Shown one piece after another: positions 44,037 through 53,717 of a stretch of 64,000 nt of DNA. Both the position numbers and the translations under genes were made by a program. Where the stretch lies: NCBI RefSeq assembly GCF_031157525.1, contig NZ_JAVIXR010000004.1:359900-423899 (forward strand), given 5' to 3'. Numbering within the stretch: position 1 is the stretch's first letter; every line of letters begins with the position of its first letter. Origin of the DNA: Marinobacter sediminicola. GTDB taxonomy: Bacteria; Pseudomonadota; Gammaproteobacteria; Pseudomonadales; Oleiphilaceae. The notes beneath the pieces were generated by a model. That model was not told where the DNA came from, did no database searches, and worked only from the letters and a program-made list of their open reading frames with translations.

Positions 44037-44815
44037 CGGTCTTGCCACTCCGGTTTGCGCTTATCAAGAAACGCACAGATGCCTTCCCGGGCATCATCCG
44101 CAAGCAGATTTTCCGCCATAACCCTGGCCGTGTAGTCGTATGCATCGGCCAGGGGCATTTCCAGCTGTTTATAGAAAGCGCCCTTACCTATTTTCAGCGT
44201 ATGCCCGGATTTCTGGGCAATGGTGAGGGCCATGGCGTACACCGTTTCATCCAGCAAGGATTCATCAACCACACGGTTTACCAACCCTAACTGCTCTGCA
44301 CGGGCAGCACCGATCATCTCCCCCGTAAGAAGCATTTCCATAGCGTGCTTTCGGGAAACATTGCGAGACAAGGCCACCATAGGCGTTGAGCAGAACAACC
44401 CGATATTCACGCCAGGCGTGGCAAAGCGAGCAGAGGTTTCCGCCACCGCCAAATCACAACTTGCCACCAACTGGCACCCAGCTGCAGTTGCCACACCTGC
44501 TACCCGGGCAATAACGGGCTTTGGCAGGTTAACCACCTGCTGCATTACCTCACTACAACGCTTAAACAACGCCAACTGAAACTCGTGGCTATCCAGCTGG
44601 TCGCGAATTTCTTTCAGATCATGGCCAGCACAAAACACCTTACCCTCAGCCGCAATCGCCACAACCCGCGTAGCGCTGTCTGCGGCGATGTCTTCGAGAG
44701 CTTCACCCAGAGCATCCAGCATGCCCATAGAAAGACTATTGCGCCGTTCAGGCTGGCTCAGGGTAAGGGTTGTAATGCCCATCTCGTCGGTATGTCGTTT
44801 CAGCAGATTTGTCAT
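44033..44815 (-). CDS. Enoyl-CoA hydratase/isomerase family protein
   Basis: This 260-residue crotonase-fold enzyme has its oxyanion hole in EGKVFCAGHDLKEI and in AGVATAAGCQLVASCDLAVA. In the second segment the crotonase catalytic Glu (Gly/Ala-x-x-x-GGG-E) is replaced, so hydratase activity may be altered. It ends in LDKRKPEW, typical of the family. Probably acts on acyl-CoA in fatty-acid or amino-acid catabolism. It converges on the DUF192 gene by four bases. The AraC-type regulator lies upstream on the same strand. Confidence 0.8.
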   Translation of the reverse strand: MTNLLKRHTDEMGITTLTLSQPERRNSLSMGMLDALGEALEDIAADSATRVVAIAAEGKVFCAGHDLKEIRDQLDSHEFQLALFKRCSEVMQQVVNLPKPVIARVAGVATAAGCQLVASCDLAVAETSARFATPGVNIGLFCSTPMVALSRNVSRKHAMEMLLTGEMIGAARAEQLGLVNRVVDESLLDETVYAMALTIAQKSGHTLKIGKGAFYKQLEMPLADAYDYTARVMAENLLADDAREGICAFLDKRKPEWQDR

Positions 44816-44901
44816 GGCGGGCTACCTCCGTTCACCGTAAATCGGAAAACAGTCAGTATCAGGCAGGATGCCTTCGCTGTCGAAGCGACCTTTAGCGCAT
44901 G

Positions 44902-45921
44902 TTACAACACGTTGGTTTTGCGATATTCACCCGGAGACACCCCCATCCAGCGCCGAAAAGCCCGGGTAAAGCTGGCTGTATCGGTATAACCCAAATGAAT
45001 GGCTAACTCGTCGAGTTTCATGTCACTACCGCTGAGTATCTGCGTGGCCGTTTGTCGGCGCTCTTCATCAACCAGAGCCCGAAAACTGGCGCCTTCCTGC
45101 TCCAGCTTCCGCCGAAGGCTTCGGGATGACATAGCGAGCGCGCTGGCCACCTCATCAAGTGTTGCCACCAAACCAAGCGGGCCAAGAATTTGCTGCCGAA
45201 CCAGCCCGGACAATCCACTGGTTTGCCGTTGTTCCAGCTGCAAACGGCACTGATCGTTCAGCATCCTCACCAATCTTGCATTGAACGTGGGCAACGGCTT
45301 ATCGGCTGCAAGGCCCGCCACCATAATTGCGTTACGTTGGCTGTTATAGGCGGGGTTAACTCCAAGAACCTCTTCAATAAAACCAGAGTACGCAGGCTCA
45401 GGCCCTTCAAACTCAGCTTTACTGATTGCGAGGCCCGACAAACTCAGCTCCCGCACCAGATTCACACCCGTTGCCAGGTCACGCTCCAGCAAAAACTGGC
45501 GCACATGCGGGGGGATAGATGCCGGGTCTAAACCAATTCCAAAGAACCCATCTTCATCGAACGAATACAGCCGACAATAGGCAGTGCTTAGCGGCAGGTA
45601 ACGGATGGCAGTTTTGGCAGCATCTCTGAGAGTACGGCTGGTACTCAACGCAAAGCCCCAAATGCCAAACGTCGCCACGTTGTATTGCATCCCTAGCTTC
45701 AGGCCAAGCGCAGGCGTGTCTGGCAGCGCAAGAATCAGGTTCTCGATCAAACGCATTTCCTGATCGCGGGCAATGAGTGCCTCGCCATCCATCAAGGCCT
45801 CATCGGTAATGCCCGTGCCCTGCAGACAGGTGTCCTTATCGACACCCAGGCTGGCGGCGAAGTTAATCATTACCTGGCTGATGACAATGGGATGAAGAAT
45901 GGGGTCAGCGTTAATCATCAA
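44902..45921 (-). CDS. AraC family regulator (OruR/GadX-like)
   Basis: This 339-residue regulator has an Arabinose-binding-like N-terminal domain (about 20-210), including GLKLGMQYNVATFGIWGFAL. The C-terminal HTH (about 235-335) has ATLDEVASALAMSSRSLRRK, then the second element YTDTASFTRAFRRWMGVSPG followed by EYRK. This architecture controls lipid and amino-acid catabolic genes in Pseudomonas relatives. It is divergent from the desaturase, with about 140 bases between, and upstream of enoyl-CoA hydratase on the same strand, so both are candidate targets (inference). Confidence 0.85.
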   Translation of the reverse strand: MMINADPILHPIVISQVMINFAASLGVDKDTCLQGTGITDEALMDGEALIARDQEMRLIENLILALPDTPALGLKLGMQYNVATFGIWGFALSTSRTLRDAAKTAIRYLPLSTAYCRLYSFDEDGFFGIGLDPASIPPHVRQFLLERDLATGVNLVRELSLSGLAISKAEFEGPEPAYSGFIEEVLGVNPAYNSQRNAIMVAGLAADKPLPTFNARLVRMLNDQCRLQLEQRQTSGLSGLVRQQILGPLGLVATLDEVASALAMSSRSLRRKLEQEGASFRALVDEERRQTATQILSGSDMKLDELAIHLGYTDTASFTRAFRRWMGVSPGEYRKTNVL

Positions 45922-46060
45922 GGTACTTTTATAGTTTGGGTTTGTTCAGCATAACTGGCCACAAGGGCTTCCCGATTGGCCAGAGCTGCCCTGTGTGCAG
46001 GTTATGGAAGACATTACATTGAAAGCATATTCCCAACAAATATTAAAACGAGAGGAAAGC

Positions 46061-46948
46061 ATGCCCCAGGATGTGAGCACAGCCAACCGCGAAGCCGTTG
46101 TTTTCGCAAAACACTACATGGGGCAATTCGGGTGGCCAACGGTCGCTTTAGTGGCGTTGGTGCTGGTAGGCTTTATCGGCAACCTGTTGCTTTTTGTATT
46201 CGGTCTGATGCCAGCCTGGGCCGCAACACTTGTTCTTGCGGCGCTCACCTACATGGCCTACACCCCGGTGCATGAAGCCGTTCACGGAAACATTCATGGC
46301 AAGCATGACAAGCTGCGCTGGGTGAATGATCTGTGCGGTTATTTAATGGCTCCCCTGATAGCCATTCCCTACGCCTCACACCGGCTTGAACATTTTACCC
46401 ATCACCGATACACCAACCAGCCAGACAAAGACCCGGATTATCTGATCAGTGGAATCGGCCGTGGCCCCATTGGAGCAATTCGCACGGTGTTTCAGTTTTT
46501 GTGGTTACAAAATACGTTTTTTGTAAGTGCCCACTGGGGCAAAGCCACTAACAAAGAACGTAGCGTGTATTGCGCAGAGATTTTCGTTTTCCTTGGTTGG
46601 CGAATAGCCTTTCTTGCCCTGATCGATGTACCCGGCGCTGCTTGGGTGGTTCTTCTTGGGTATGTGATGGGTGGCTTTTTCACCGCCTACTGGTTCGCCT
46701 ATCGGCCACACATCCCTTACAAATCTGCCGAGCGTTACCGCAACACCAACAGCCTGATAATGCCCACCTGGATGAAGCCATTGGAGTGGTTCTGGCTGGG
46801 CCAGAATCTGCATTCCATCCATCACCTTTTCCCCAGAGTTCCCTTCTATCACTACCACGCTCTGCATCGGGATATTGAACCTATCATTCGGCAACAGGGC
46901 ACGCCGATACTGTGTATATTCACGCGTAAGCCCTTGGCGCCAAAGTAA
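46061..46948 (+). CDS. Membrane fatty-acid desaturase / carotenoid-type hydroxylase
   Basis: This 295-residue membrane di-iron enzyme has four to six helices. The three histidine boxes are intact: HEAVHGN, HRLEHFTHHRYTN (His-x3-His-x2-HH), and HSIHHLFP. This pattern fits fatty-acid desaturases or beta-carotene ketolase/hydroxylase-like enzymes. ATG at 46061 has agagga upstream; longer starts at 45995 and 46004 exist without a good ribosome site. Regulation by the divergent AraC regulator is likely. Confidence 0.8.
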   Translation: MPQDVSTANREAVVFAKHYMGQFGWPTVALVALVLVGFIGNLLLFVFGLMPAWAATLVLAALTYMAYTPVHEAVHGNIHGKHDKLRWVNDLCGYLMAPLIAIPYASHRLEHFTHHRYTNQPDKDPDYLISGIGRGPIGAIRTVFQFLWLQNTFFVSAHWGKATNKERSVYCAEIFVFLGWRIAFLALIDVPGAAWVVLLGYVMGGFFTAYWFAYRPHIPYKSAERYRNTNSLIMPTWMKPLEWFWLGQNLHSIHHLFPRVPFYHYHALHRDIEPIIRQQGTPILCIFTRKPLAPK

Positions 46949-47002
46949 GCTGGTGATCATAATCTGTATACTAGGTTCCAGGTTTCTCTATGGGCGGTTC
47001 GC

Positions 47003-47548
47003 ATGTATTGGTTAGTGAGTAAATTGTTTAAGGTAATCCGCGAGACAAAAGTACTTCGTATAATTTTCGTCTTACCAGTGGCAGCAGCACTGCTGACTGG
47101 CTGTGAGTTTTACAAAAGCGGAAGTGTTGAATCAGAAAAAGAAGTGGCGCCAACAGCCTGGTGGGAACCACTGGAACCGGATGTGACCATCAACGGCGAC
47201 GAATTTTACGCAGGTACCTGCTCCATCACCCGAGTAACGGGCAGTGGCGGTGAGAAATCAGCAGAAGTCATATTCAAAGTCCCATCCCGCCTGTTCACCC
47301 AGTGCTCCAATAGCGGGCGTGGTGAGAAGGTCCTCGATTACGACGGTGAGTATATTGTTTTAAGAGTTTGCGAGATCACCTACGGTGCAGGTGGCTGTGG
47401 AGGTGATAGCTACAGAAGTGCCGACTTTGAAAACTGGGAAGAACACATAGGCGTTACGTGGATTAATGGCGAAGAGTACGAAGCCTGGAGAAAGGTTGGC
47501 TCCAAATCTTCAAAAGCGGATTCGGTGAAAAAGGTGGTCAGGGAATAG
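47003..47548 (+). CDS. Hypothetical lipoprotein
   Basis: This 181-residue protein is not recognised. A hydrophobic segment ends in the lipobox LLTGC (residues about 31-35) and is preceded by an unusually long 15-20-residue basic n-region, so the true start may be later. The mature part is rich in Glu and Cys (at least four Cys after the lipobox, such as GTCSI, TQCSN, RVCEI and GGCGG), suggesting disulfides. The gene is more AT-rich than the desaturase before it. It is convergent with the small membrane-protein gene. Confidence 0.6.
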   Translation: MYWLVSKLFKVIRETKVLRIIFVLPVAAALLTGCEFYKSGSVESEKEVAPTAWWEPLEPDVTINGDEFYAGTCSITRVTGSGGEKSAEVIFKVPSRLFTQCSNSGRGEKVLDYDGEYIVLRVCEITYGAGGCGGDSYRSADFENWEEHIGVTWINGEEYEAWRKVGSKSSKADSVKKVVRE

Positions 47549-47561
47549 CCGGCGCTGATAA

Positions 47562-47858
47562 CTAACTGACTACCAGAAACAAAAAAAGCAATCCCACGAT
47601 ATTGATTGCTGAAGCCACCCTGCACCACTTATTCAATCGCTTTTTAAACGCCAAATAGAAGTTACTAAGAAAGATAAAAATCATCCCTGGAACGGTCACA
47701 AATATAAAGGCATACCCCTGTGCCAATCCATTGCCTGCGGGATCAGAACCCGTGAAGTCACTGAAAAGTGGGCTCAGGGTGATGAACCACGCAACCAACT
47801 GTAAGATCAGTATAAAACCAGCTACCGGATTTCGTTCAAGTTTTTCGTTGGACGTCAT
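47562..47858 (-). CDS. Small membrane protein, three helices
   Basis: This 98-residue protein is not recognised. Its three hydrophobic segments are GFILILQLVAWFITL, YAFIFVTVPGMIFIFLSNFY and VASAINIVGLLFLFLVV. It has a short polar N-terminus and a basic loop (KKRLNKWCR). It is convergent with the hypothetical lipoprotein gene. The frame is AT-rich and supported mainly by its clean membrane pattern. Confidence 0.55.
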   Translation of the reverse strand: MTSNEKLERNPVAGFILILQLVAWFITLSPLFSDFTGSDPAGNGLAQGYAFIFVTVPGMIFIFLSNFYLAFKKRLNKWCRVASAINIVGLLFLFLVVS

Positions 47859-47911
47859 TTTAATATCTCAGTGAGAGGCTTTCTGGCATTCCATTTTTAA
47901 TGTTATATCCG

Positions 47912-48427
47912 TTAATCGGCGTGTGTCAGCGCTTTTCGATAGATCCCAACGTTCCAACCCCGGTATGTTGTTGAGAAATCAATCTTCAGCCCCACCTTCT
48001 CCGCTACCCTAACAGACGCTACATGGCGATGAGCGATAATCGCGATGATGGAATCCAAGCCACATTTCGAAAAGCCGTACGCGAGCGCTGCCGCGGCAGC
48101 CTCTGACGCCAAACCTCGGCCCCATGCATTTCGAGCGAGGCGATAACCAATCTCCACCTCCTGCACTCCGTTCAGGTCAACCGGACTCAAGCCGCAAAAA
48201 CCAATAATGGCCCCCGAAGAACTGTCCACAACCCCCCACTGACCAAAGCCATGCTCTTTGTATGACACCAGACACCCGTCAATAAATTTTCGGGTGTCGT
48301 CATCAGTGCACGGCCCATTGGTCGAAAACTCCATTACTTCTGGATCGCCAAGAATTTCCCCAAGCGCACCAACGTCAATTGAGGTGAATTCTCGAAGTAC
48401 TAGTCTCGGCGTTTCTGCTATGAACAT
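47912..48427 (-). CDS. GNAT N-acetyltransferase (RimJ/RimL-like)
   Basis: This 171-residue acetyltransferase opens MFIAETPRLVLREFTSIDV, the typical RimJ/RimL start, then EIGYRLARNAWGRGLASEAA for acetyl-CoA binding and SVRVAEKVGLKIDF for the final helix. ATG at 48427 is chosen because aaggaaggtgg lies immediately before it; a start at 48484 is less likely. Substrate is unknown. Confidence 0.8.
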   Translation of the reverse strand: MFIAETPRLVLREFTSIDVGALGEILGDPEVMEFSTNGPCTDDDTRKFIDGCLVSYKEHGFGQWGVVDSSSGAIIGFCGLSPVDLNGVQEVEIGYRLARNAWGRGLASEAAAAALAYGFSKCGLDSIIAIIAHRHVASVRVAEKVGLKIDFSTTYRGWNVGIYRKALTHAD

Positions 48428-48550
48428 TCCACCTTCCTTGATAGATCTTTGTGCACACAACGTGTCCAAGCTGATAGTACTCATCCATGTTTCCTCGATT
48501 CAACCTAAAACAACAACACGTACTTCACCAAACTCAACTTTAACTGCCAA

Positions 48551-49822
48551 TTATTCTCCGGAATCCAACGAGCGCGCAAATTCTGATACGGCTTGCAGTT
48601 TTTCGATATCGGATGGTATTGAAAGCGATTCTTGGGCATGCGCAATAACAAGGCGGGCAGATTCCAACGCCGCTGCTTCCATTTTTTCGTTGCCGACGGA
48701 TGTGAGTGTAGCCAGTGCTTTTAGCGTTCGGAGGACAACCTCAATGGTTGCCGCACCGTCACGGGCAATAGCATTGAATGCATCCTCAAACAAATCACTT
48801 AAAGGAATCTCCCGTACAGCAACACGATCATACTCGATGCGGGGTTGTTCCTGCTCTGAAATCTCCTGGGCCAACTCCGCGAACAATCGAACAAAAATAC
48901 CAGTAACTTGGATCGCGGTTCCAGGGTCGTTGACAGCAGGAGACAGCGCACGACTAGCAATTTCGGACAGCGTAATAAGACCAAACCGGGGATCGTCATC
49001 GAATGTTCGCTGGTTGCCGATAAAAAATGCGTTAACTATCGATGCAGTTTCGATCACTGCCTCTGCATCCCTGCCGCCTCTTACATAAGCCAGCGGCCGA
49101 TTAGGTGCCACAAATGCACCTGGAAGCGTCGCTACTATAATCTGCATTTCTCCATTCTTTGCGGCAGTCTGCAAAGCATCCATATCGATCCGCTGAATAT
49201 AGCCAACAGTGGTTGGAAATACTGGCAAACCATCTGTTTGATGGTCTGACTGAGTCCCTCCAAGGAAAGGCTTCTCTCTTCGCCGGCGCAACGCTTCGGC
49301 AGTGGCTTTCTCAACCTTGGCGATTGTCGTGCCGAGCCGTCCCAGCCGAGCGATTCCATCAACCCATTTGATAAAGTTGATAATGACTAATACAAAAACC
49401 ACTATGGTAATAATAAAAAGGATGAACCTGCCTGCTTTTTCGTAATAGCCATTCAACAACGCAACCTGAGCGACGATACTGAAAATAAATGCACCAATAA
49501 ACGTGGACAATGCATTTTGGGAGACATCGTCGGAGACAACCAGCGTGAAGGCCCGTGGAGTCGCCGAATTGCTCGCAGACTGATAAGCAGCCAGCATCGA
49601 GCCTACGGCAAATACCGCCATGACCAGCATGCTTGCTGAAATGACCTCGAGCAGCATCTCAATTGATTCGGTATTTACCTCGGGGGCCTTCTGAAATATC
49701 TGGAACTGGTCAGCCCATTGAGCGATGAAAGCGATAGCGATGGACACAAGACAAACGAATAGCGGCTTGACCCACAGCCTCTCACCTATACGATTGAGTA
49801 TAAACCTGAGTTTGTCTTTCAT
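48551..49822 (-). CDS. DUF2254 membrane protein
   Basis: This 423-residue protein of the DUF2254 family has four predicted helices in the first 170 residues (including VKPLFVCLVSIAIAFIAQW and ILFIITIVVFVLVIINFI), then a cytoplasmic domain with GYIQRIDMDAL and DPRFGLITLSEIASRALSPA near the middle. The family's function is unknown. The gene lies 123 bases upstream of the GNAT gene on the same strand, in an accessory-looking block. Confidence 0.8.
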   Translation of the reverse strand: MKDKLRFILNRIGERLWVKPLFVCLVSIAIAFIAQWADQFQIFQKAPEVNTESIEMLLEVISASMLVMAVFAVGSMLAAYQSASNSATPRAFTLVVSDDVSQNALSTFIGAFIFSIVAQVALLNGYYEKAGRFILFIITIVVFVLVIINFIKWVDGIARLGRLGTTIAKVEKATAEALRRRREKPFLGGTQSDHQTDGLPVFPTTVGYIQRIDMDALQTAAKNGEMQIIVATLPGAFVAPNRPLAYVRGGRDAEAVIETASIVNAFFIGNQRTFDDDPRFGLITLSEIASRALSPAVNDPGTAIQVTGIFVRLFAELAQEISEQEQPRIEYDRVAVREIPLSDLFEDAFNAIARDGAATIEVVLRTLKALATLTSVGNEKMEAAALESARLVIAHAQESLSIPSDIEKLQAVSEFARSLDSGE

Positions 49823-49919
49823 GCTTTATTCCACCTTGAGGTGAAGTTAAGCGTGCCCTTCTTACTTGGTTTATGAGGTAAGTTTTCGTAAGTAGCCAGG
49901 GCGCGCGCTACATGACTAA

Positions 49920-50600
49920 CTACTTAGTTGGCATCAGCGTAATTTCACGCACATCGCATCTAGGGTTGGCAGAAATAGCATACACAACCGCATCGGCTAT
50001 ATCGCTGGGGTCTAATTTGTCTGGTTTGGCTTCATCAAAAAAGGGCGTGTTGACCATGCCGGGGCAGATGGTGGTACAACGGCCGTTCCATTCAGCCATT
50101 TCGGCGGCTAGATTTTGGCCAAATCCGTAAGCAAACCACTTCGAGGCACCATACACAGAACCTTTCAATGTGATCTTGCCTGCAATGGAGCTGGTAACAA
50201 TAAAATGCCCTTGGGTTTCTTTTAATGCGGGCAGGCTGGCTTTGGCGGTAAACAATAGCGCATTGATATTCACGTCCAGCATCGTTTTCCATTCGTCAGG
50301 ATCACCGTTTTCGATGCCCGGAGCGTTAACGCCTGTGCCTGCATTAGCGAACACCACATCGAGTCTGCCGAATGTTTCTATGGCTTTATCCACCACGTTT
50401 GTAATTTCGTTTAGCTTGGACACGTCTGCCGTTACCGCTAAAACCCTGTCGTTGCCCCACCTTTTGACTATGTCGTTTAGCTTGGCGGTACTTCTCGCCG
50501 TAATAACGACTTTGTGCCCCGCCTCGATGAGTTTTTCAGCTGTGGCTGCGCCAATACCGCTAGAGGCACCTGTGATCAGTACGATTTTTTGGTCAGTCAT
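49920..50600 (-). CDS. SDR family oxidoreductase
   Basis: This 226-residue classical short-chain dehydrogenase has NAD(P)-binding TGASSGIGAATAEKL, the NAG motif in FANAGTGVN, and the catalytic Ser-Tyr-Lys in TSSIAG and YGASKW. It is shorter than most classical SDRs (about 250). The substrate is unknown. It is followed after 97 bases by the DUF2254 gene; the GFA gene lies 46 bases upstream on the same strand. Confidence 0.9.
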   Translation of the reverse strand: MTDQKIVLITGASSGIGAATAEKLIEAGHKVVITARSTAKLNDIVKRWGNDRVLAVTADVSKLNEITNVVDKAIETFGRLDVVFANAGTGVNAPGIENGDPDEWKTMLDVNINALLFTAKASLPALKETQGHFIVTSSIAGKITLKGSVYGASKWFAYGFGQNLAAEMAEWNGRCTTICPGMVNTPFFDEAKPDKLDPSDIADAVVYAISANPRCDVREITLMPTK

Positions 50601-50646
50601 TGCTTTTACTCCTCATTAGGGGCTGATACACCCCTGCCCGGCACAT

Positions 50647-51045
50647 TCACTCCTTCGGAGCAAATTGTTCGAAGACCTCTTGCCCTGTCATTTTCTTTGT
50701 TTTGTTCTTGAATTCGTAAAATGCGGGCTTTTCATCAATGAAGATCTCACTATTCAGCGCGAATTGCTCGCTCTGGAATAGTCCTGCCGGGATGATGTAC
50801 TCATTGTTTGGAAGCAGATGATAGAAGAGATGCGTACCGCATTTGGAACAAAAGCCACGCTGCGCCCAGTCGGAAGACTGGTAAGTTGAAGGCTCGTCTC
50901 CCTCAAACTTTACGTTCGAGCCACAATGGACTGCAAACATTGGTCCACCAGACCAACGTCTGCACATAGAGCAGTGGCAAAGCCCCACTTCAGCCTGGCT
51001 TTCCGAAACAACTTCAATAGAACCGCACAAACATTTACCTTTCAT
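50647..51045 (-). CDS. GFA family (glutathione-dependent formaldehyde-activating-like) protein
   Basis: This 132-residue zinc protein of the GFA fold has its metal-binding cysteines in GKCLCGSIEV, LCHCSMCRRWSGG and FCSKCGTHLFYH. Members of this family may activate formaldehyde with glutathione or have other zinc roles; this one is unassigned. ATG at 51045 with aaggag upstream is preferred over a longer frame to 51129. Confidence 0.85.
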   Translation of the reverse strand: MKGKCLCGSIEVVSESQAEVGLCHCSMCRRWSGGPMFAVHCGSNVKFEGDEPSTYQSSDWAQRGFCSKCGTHLFYHLLPNNEYIIPAGLFQSEQFALNSEIFIDEKPAFYEFKNKTKKMTGQEVFEQFAPKE

Positions 51046-51172
51046 GTGAGTCTCCTTGGCTGATCGAGGGCCTTGCCAACGACTACAGCACGTGCGGCTG
51101 CTGAATGGAAGCGAAGCCGCGACAGACAAGCTGTCGCCGTGATTGGCCTGACTATCTGTTTTTCACCTGAGA

Positions 51173-51391
51173 TCAGAGCCCATCTTTTATCATTCCTTTG
51201 ATTTTCTGTGCTTTTTCAAAATGGTCAAGCTGGTGCGTCTGTATCCACCATGTAGCTGCTTCCATTAACCGCTCTGGGTCATCATTTTTGTTGGCGAAGA
51301 ATGCATAGAAAGAAAGGCCGACAGTGCTGCCTTTAGCCGCTATTTTTTTGTCACACACTTCGACTATTTTGGCTCTCAGATCACTTCTCAT
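51173..51391 (-). CDS. DUF6500-like small protein
   Basis: This 72-residue soluble, helical protein includes RSDLRAKIVEVCDKKI, then VGLSFYAFFANKNDDPERLM and ATWWIQTHQLDHFEKA. I recall this pattern as DUF6500; the function is unknown. It sits in the accessory block, 127 bases upstream of the GFA gene on the same strand. Frame and length are well defined. Confidence 0.6.
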   Translation of the reverse strand: MRSDLRAKIVEVCDKKIAAKGSTVGLSFYAFFANKNDDPERLMEAATWWIQTHQLDHFEKAQKIKGMIKDGL

Positions 51392-51586
51392 TTTTTTGCC
51401 ACGTCCTGAGTATTAAAGTCACCCACACACATGACTGCAACTTGACCACGCTTCGCGTGACTGCAGAAATATATGCTCTCGATAATGGCGCTTTTCCAAA
51501 GACGTTCAAGCGCTAACTATTGGCAGAGCCGGATATAAACTGTCAGCAGCTTTGATAGGCGGCTACAACTCGTATATCAATGGCGC

Positions 51587-53107
51587 CTATACGCGGGATT
51601 TGTCATCCACCCAGCGATATCGAACTGGGTCAATGGCTAGCAGAGAAGTTCTCATGGTTTCGCGCAATGTCTTGTCCGCCCGACGAAAGATACTTTTTAG
51701 CTCAGTGTCGATGCTCTGCTTTGAGGCACCCAGTTTTTCAGCCTTTGCGTACCAGTCATGCCCCTCTGAAAAGTTACCTAGCTCAATGTTCAAAGCACCC
51801 AGCAACGTACAGGGCCTGAAATTTTTTGGCTGTAACTCATGAGCCTTTCTCCCGAACTGCAAGCCTTCTTTACGCTGTTTCAGGTCTCGCAAAACACCGC
51901 CGTGAGTGGTGAGCATCGCCGAGTGGATCTTGGGGTGTTTTAAGCTTTTCGTCGGTACCTGCCTGATTAGTTCTTGCGCTGATTCTGGCTGCTTGCACTT
52001 TCGATAGTGACCACTGGCGTTAATTACATTCCAGGGAGCCCTGGTTCGAATATATTCACTTGCGCAGAATTCAGCTTCCCGATAATGGTAGGCCTCCCGC
52101 AGTTCTTTAGTGAGATACCGCTTACCCTCAGCGTTAAGCCAAACAAAGTCCCGCTCGGCAATACGGTTATCAGCCTCAACGTGCTGGAGAACATTCATCA
52201 ACCGCAAGACTAGAGGCTGCTCACTATTTTCGACAATTCCGTACTTCTTGCGCAGGATGTATGCGGGATCCCGTTCGCGAGCAATACGAGCGGCCTCTAC
52301 TGTCTCTCGCTGGAGCCTTCGTGCTTTAAGCTGTGCAATACGAGTTTTTTCTGTGGCTTCAGCTGCATGGATCGATGAAATATAGGACTCGTAGGTTATT
52401 TGGCCTGTGGCCAATTTATACAAGAGGGTAAACCCTTTAACCCTGAGGTAGTTAATATAGGCTGGCGAAAGAACATGCCCCTGATACAGAGCCCACAAAA
52501 TATTGCTAAACGGCGACCGAACCGCACTAGGATGGTTGTCAATGTGATAGTGACAAGCAATATCATGGGGAGTAAGGGGGCTATAGTCAGGGTCATGGAT
52601 TCTTGCCTCGTGAAAGGCTTCTGCAGCGACTCGGTTCTGCTTGTCCTGTTCTATCCACTGAGCCAAGCGAGCCTCATCTTTTGCTTTGCGCTCAGCATCC
52701 TCAGCAATGCGATCAGCTTCTCGTGCTGCGCGAGCAGCCTTAATGGCATTTCTTTTTCGCTCGGCCTCTTGAGCCCACCTATCCGCTTCGGCTCGACGCT
52801 CTTTCTCAAGAGCTTGGCGCTGCGCGTCAGCAGCCCGTTCGCGGGTAACTAACTCTGGATCCAAGCCTTCGATAAAAGCCTCATAGGTCAACTGGCCGCT
52901 TGCAAGTTGGTGCAATCGAGTAAGGTTTAGCTCTTGCAGGTATTTCAACGACAGTGCAGTGAGTGGTCGCCTGTGAAACATGCTTTCGAGGACTTTGCTC
53001 AGGCGAGTGCCTGGAATAACCGCACCATTGATGTGGCTGACGTAAAAGTGAGAGGCGATGTCGTAGCGAGTTGGGTGGTGCGATTCCATACAGTAAAGAG
53101 AGTCCAT
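51587..53107 (-). CDS. Large repeat protein with coiled coil and TPR-like C-terminus
   Basis: This 506-residue protein has no family I can name. Two copies of a 60-70-residue unit are evident: residues about 14-80 (YDIASHFYVSHINGAV to LHQLASGQLTYEAFIEGL) and about 174-240 (HDIACHYHIDNHPSAV to LYKLATGQITYESYISSI). A third degenerate copy may start near 275 (AYILRKKYGIVENSEQ). A long charged coiled coil, rich in EAxRxAxE, lies between the first two, and another follows the second. The C-terminal 130 residues look like TPR or other helical repeats (ALNIELGNFSEGHDWYAKAE). A role in protein-protein assembly is likely. It lies alone in a block of hypotheticals. Confidence 0.6.
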   Translation of the reverse strand: MDSLYCMESHHPTRYDIASHFYVSHINGAVIPGTRLSKVLESMFHRRPLTALSLKYLQELNLTRLHQLASGQLTYEAFIEGLDPELVTRERAADAQRQALEKERRAEADRWAQEAERKRNAIKAARAAREADRIAEDAERKAKDEARLAQWIEQDKQNRVAAEAFHEARIHDPDYSPLTPHDIACHYHIDNHPSAVRSPFSNILWALYQGHVLSPAYINYLRVKGFTLLYKLATGQITYESYISSIHAAEATEKTRIAQLKARRLQRETVEAARIARERDPAYILRKKYGIVENSEQPLVLRLMNVLQHVEADNRIAERDFVWLNAEGKRYLTKELREAYHYREAEFCASEYIRTRAPWNVINASGHYRKCKQPESAQELIRQVPTKSLKHPKIHSAMLTTHGGVLRDLKQRKEGLQFGRKAHELQPKNFRPCTLLGALNIELGNFSEGHDWYAKAEKLGASKQSIDTELKSIFRRADKTLRETMRTSLLAIDPVRYRWVDDKSRV

Positions 53108-53717
53108 TCTAGTGAGGAAAACCTAAGGCGGGTTCTACCCTGATTATCAGAGGCCCGCGCCCAACAGATCGCGGCCAAGGTGACAGTTAGTGATCGAGCC
53201 TAGTTTCGCTTTGTGGAGAGCTACTTGCGAATTATGGTGATCTTGCTGTAGATCGGCAACCTTTGTGGCGCGACCCAAGTTCTCGGCGCAAGCACAGCAA
53301 ACTGAGAACGTGATCGATGGGCAAGCATTCCCGGAATTCGACAATTTCAGCAAATAGGTGGCCCACCGATTACAGTTTGGAGGGATCGTTGAGCCTCACC
53401 ATGGTGGAACCCCTCATTGGCACCTGATACTGCAGCTCATGCTGAAATTTAAGTTATTTCGCAAGGGCCAGTCGTCGACTAATTATTGCGCAACTTTATG
53501 AATTGTGGAAAAAATAATGCTGATATCATTGATACCAAAGGCTTAGCGTACAATTTTTCCGTTTCGTGAGCTAACCCCAAAGAAACAGTATCAGACACGC
53601 GGGTCTGGCTGTTGAAGCGACTTTCATGGAGCGCGCCTTACTGCAGATTGTTATAACGGTGTACAGGCCGTAGGATCTATATGTAAACCAACAAACGCAG
53701 GATGAAAAGAGAGGACA
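53108..53717. other. Long non-coding stretch before the tRNA-Leu region
   Basis: About 610 bases without a supported gene. The one reverse-strand frame inside it (53147-53353) has unconvincing composition and no ribosome site. The sequence around 53500-53570 is AT-rich, with gatatcattgatacc and similar tracts. I see no transposase, att duplicate or clear promoter. It could be remnant DNA. Confidence 0.5.

Noticed and set aside
51046..51586. Possible integron attC sites between the small hypotheticals
   Set aside because: No convincing paired RYYYAAC/GTTRRRY core sites and no integrase; cassette-like gene content alone is not enough.
53147..53353. Reverse-strand 68-codon frame in the gap
   Set aside because: No ribosome site, odd composition, no recognisable pattern.
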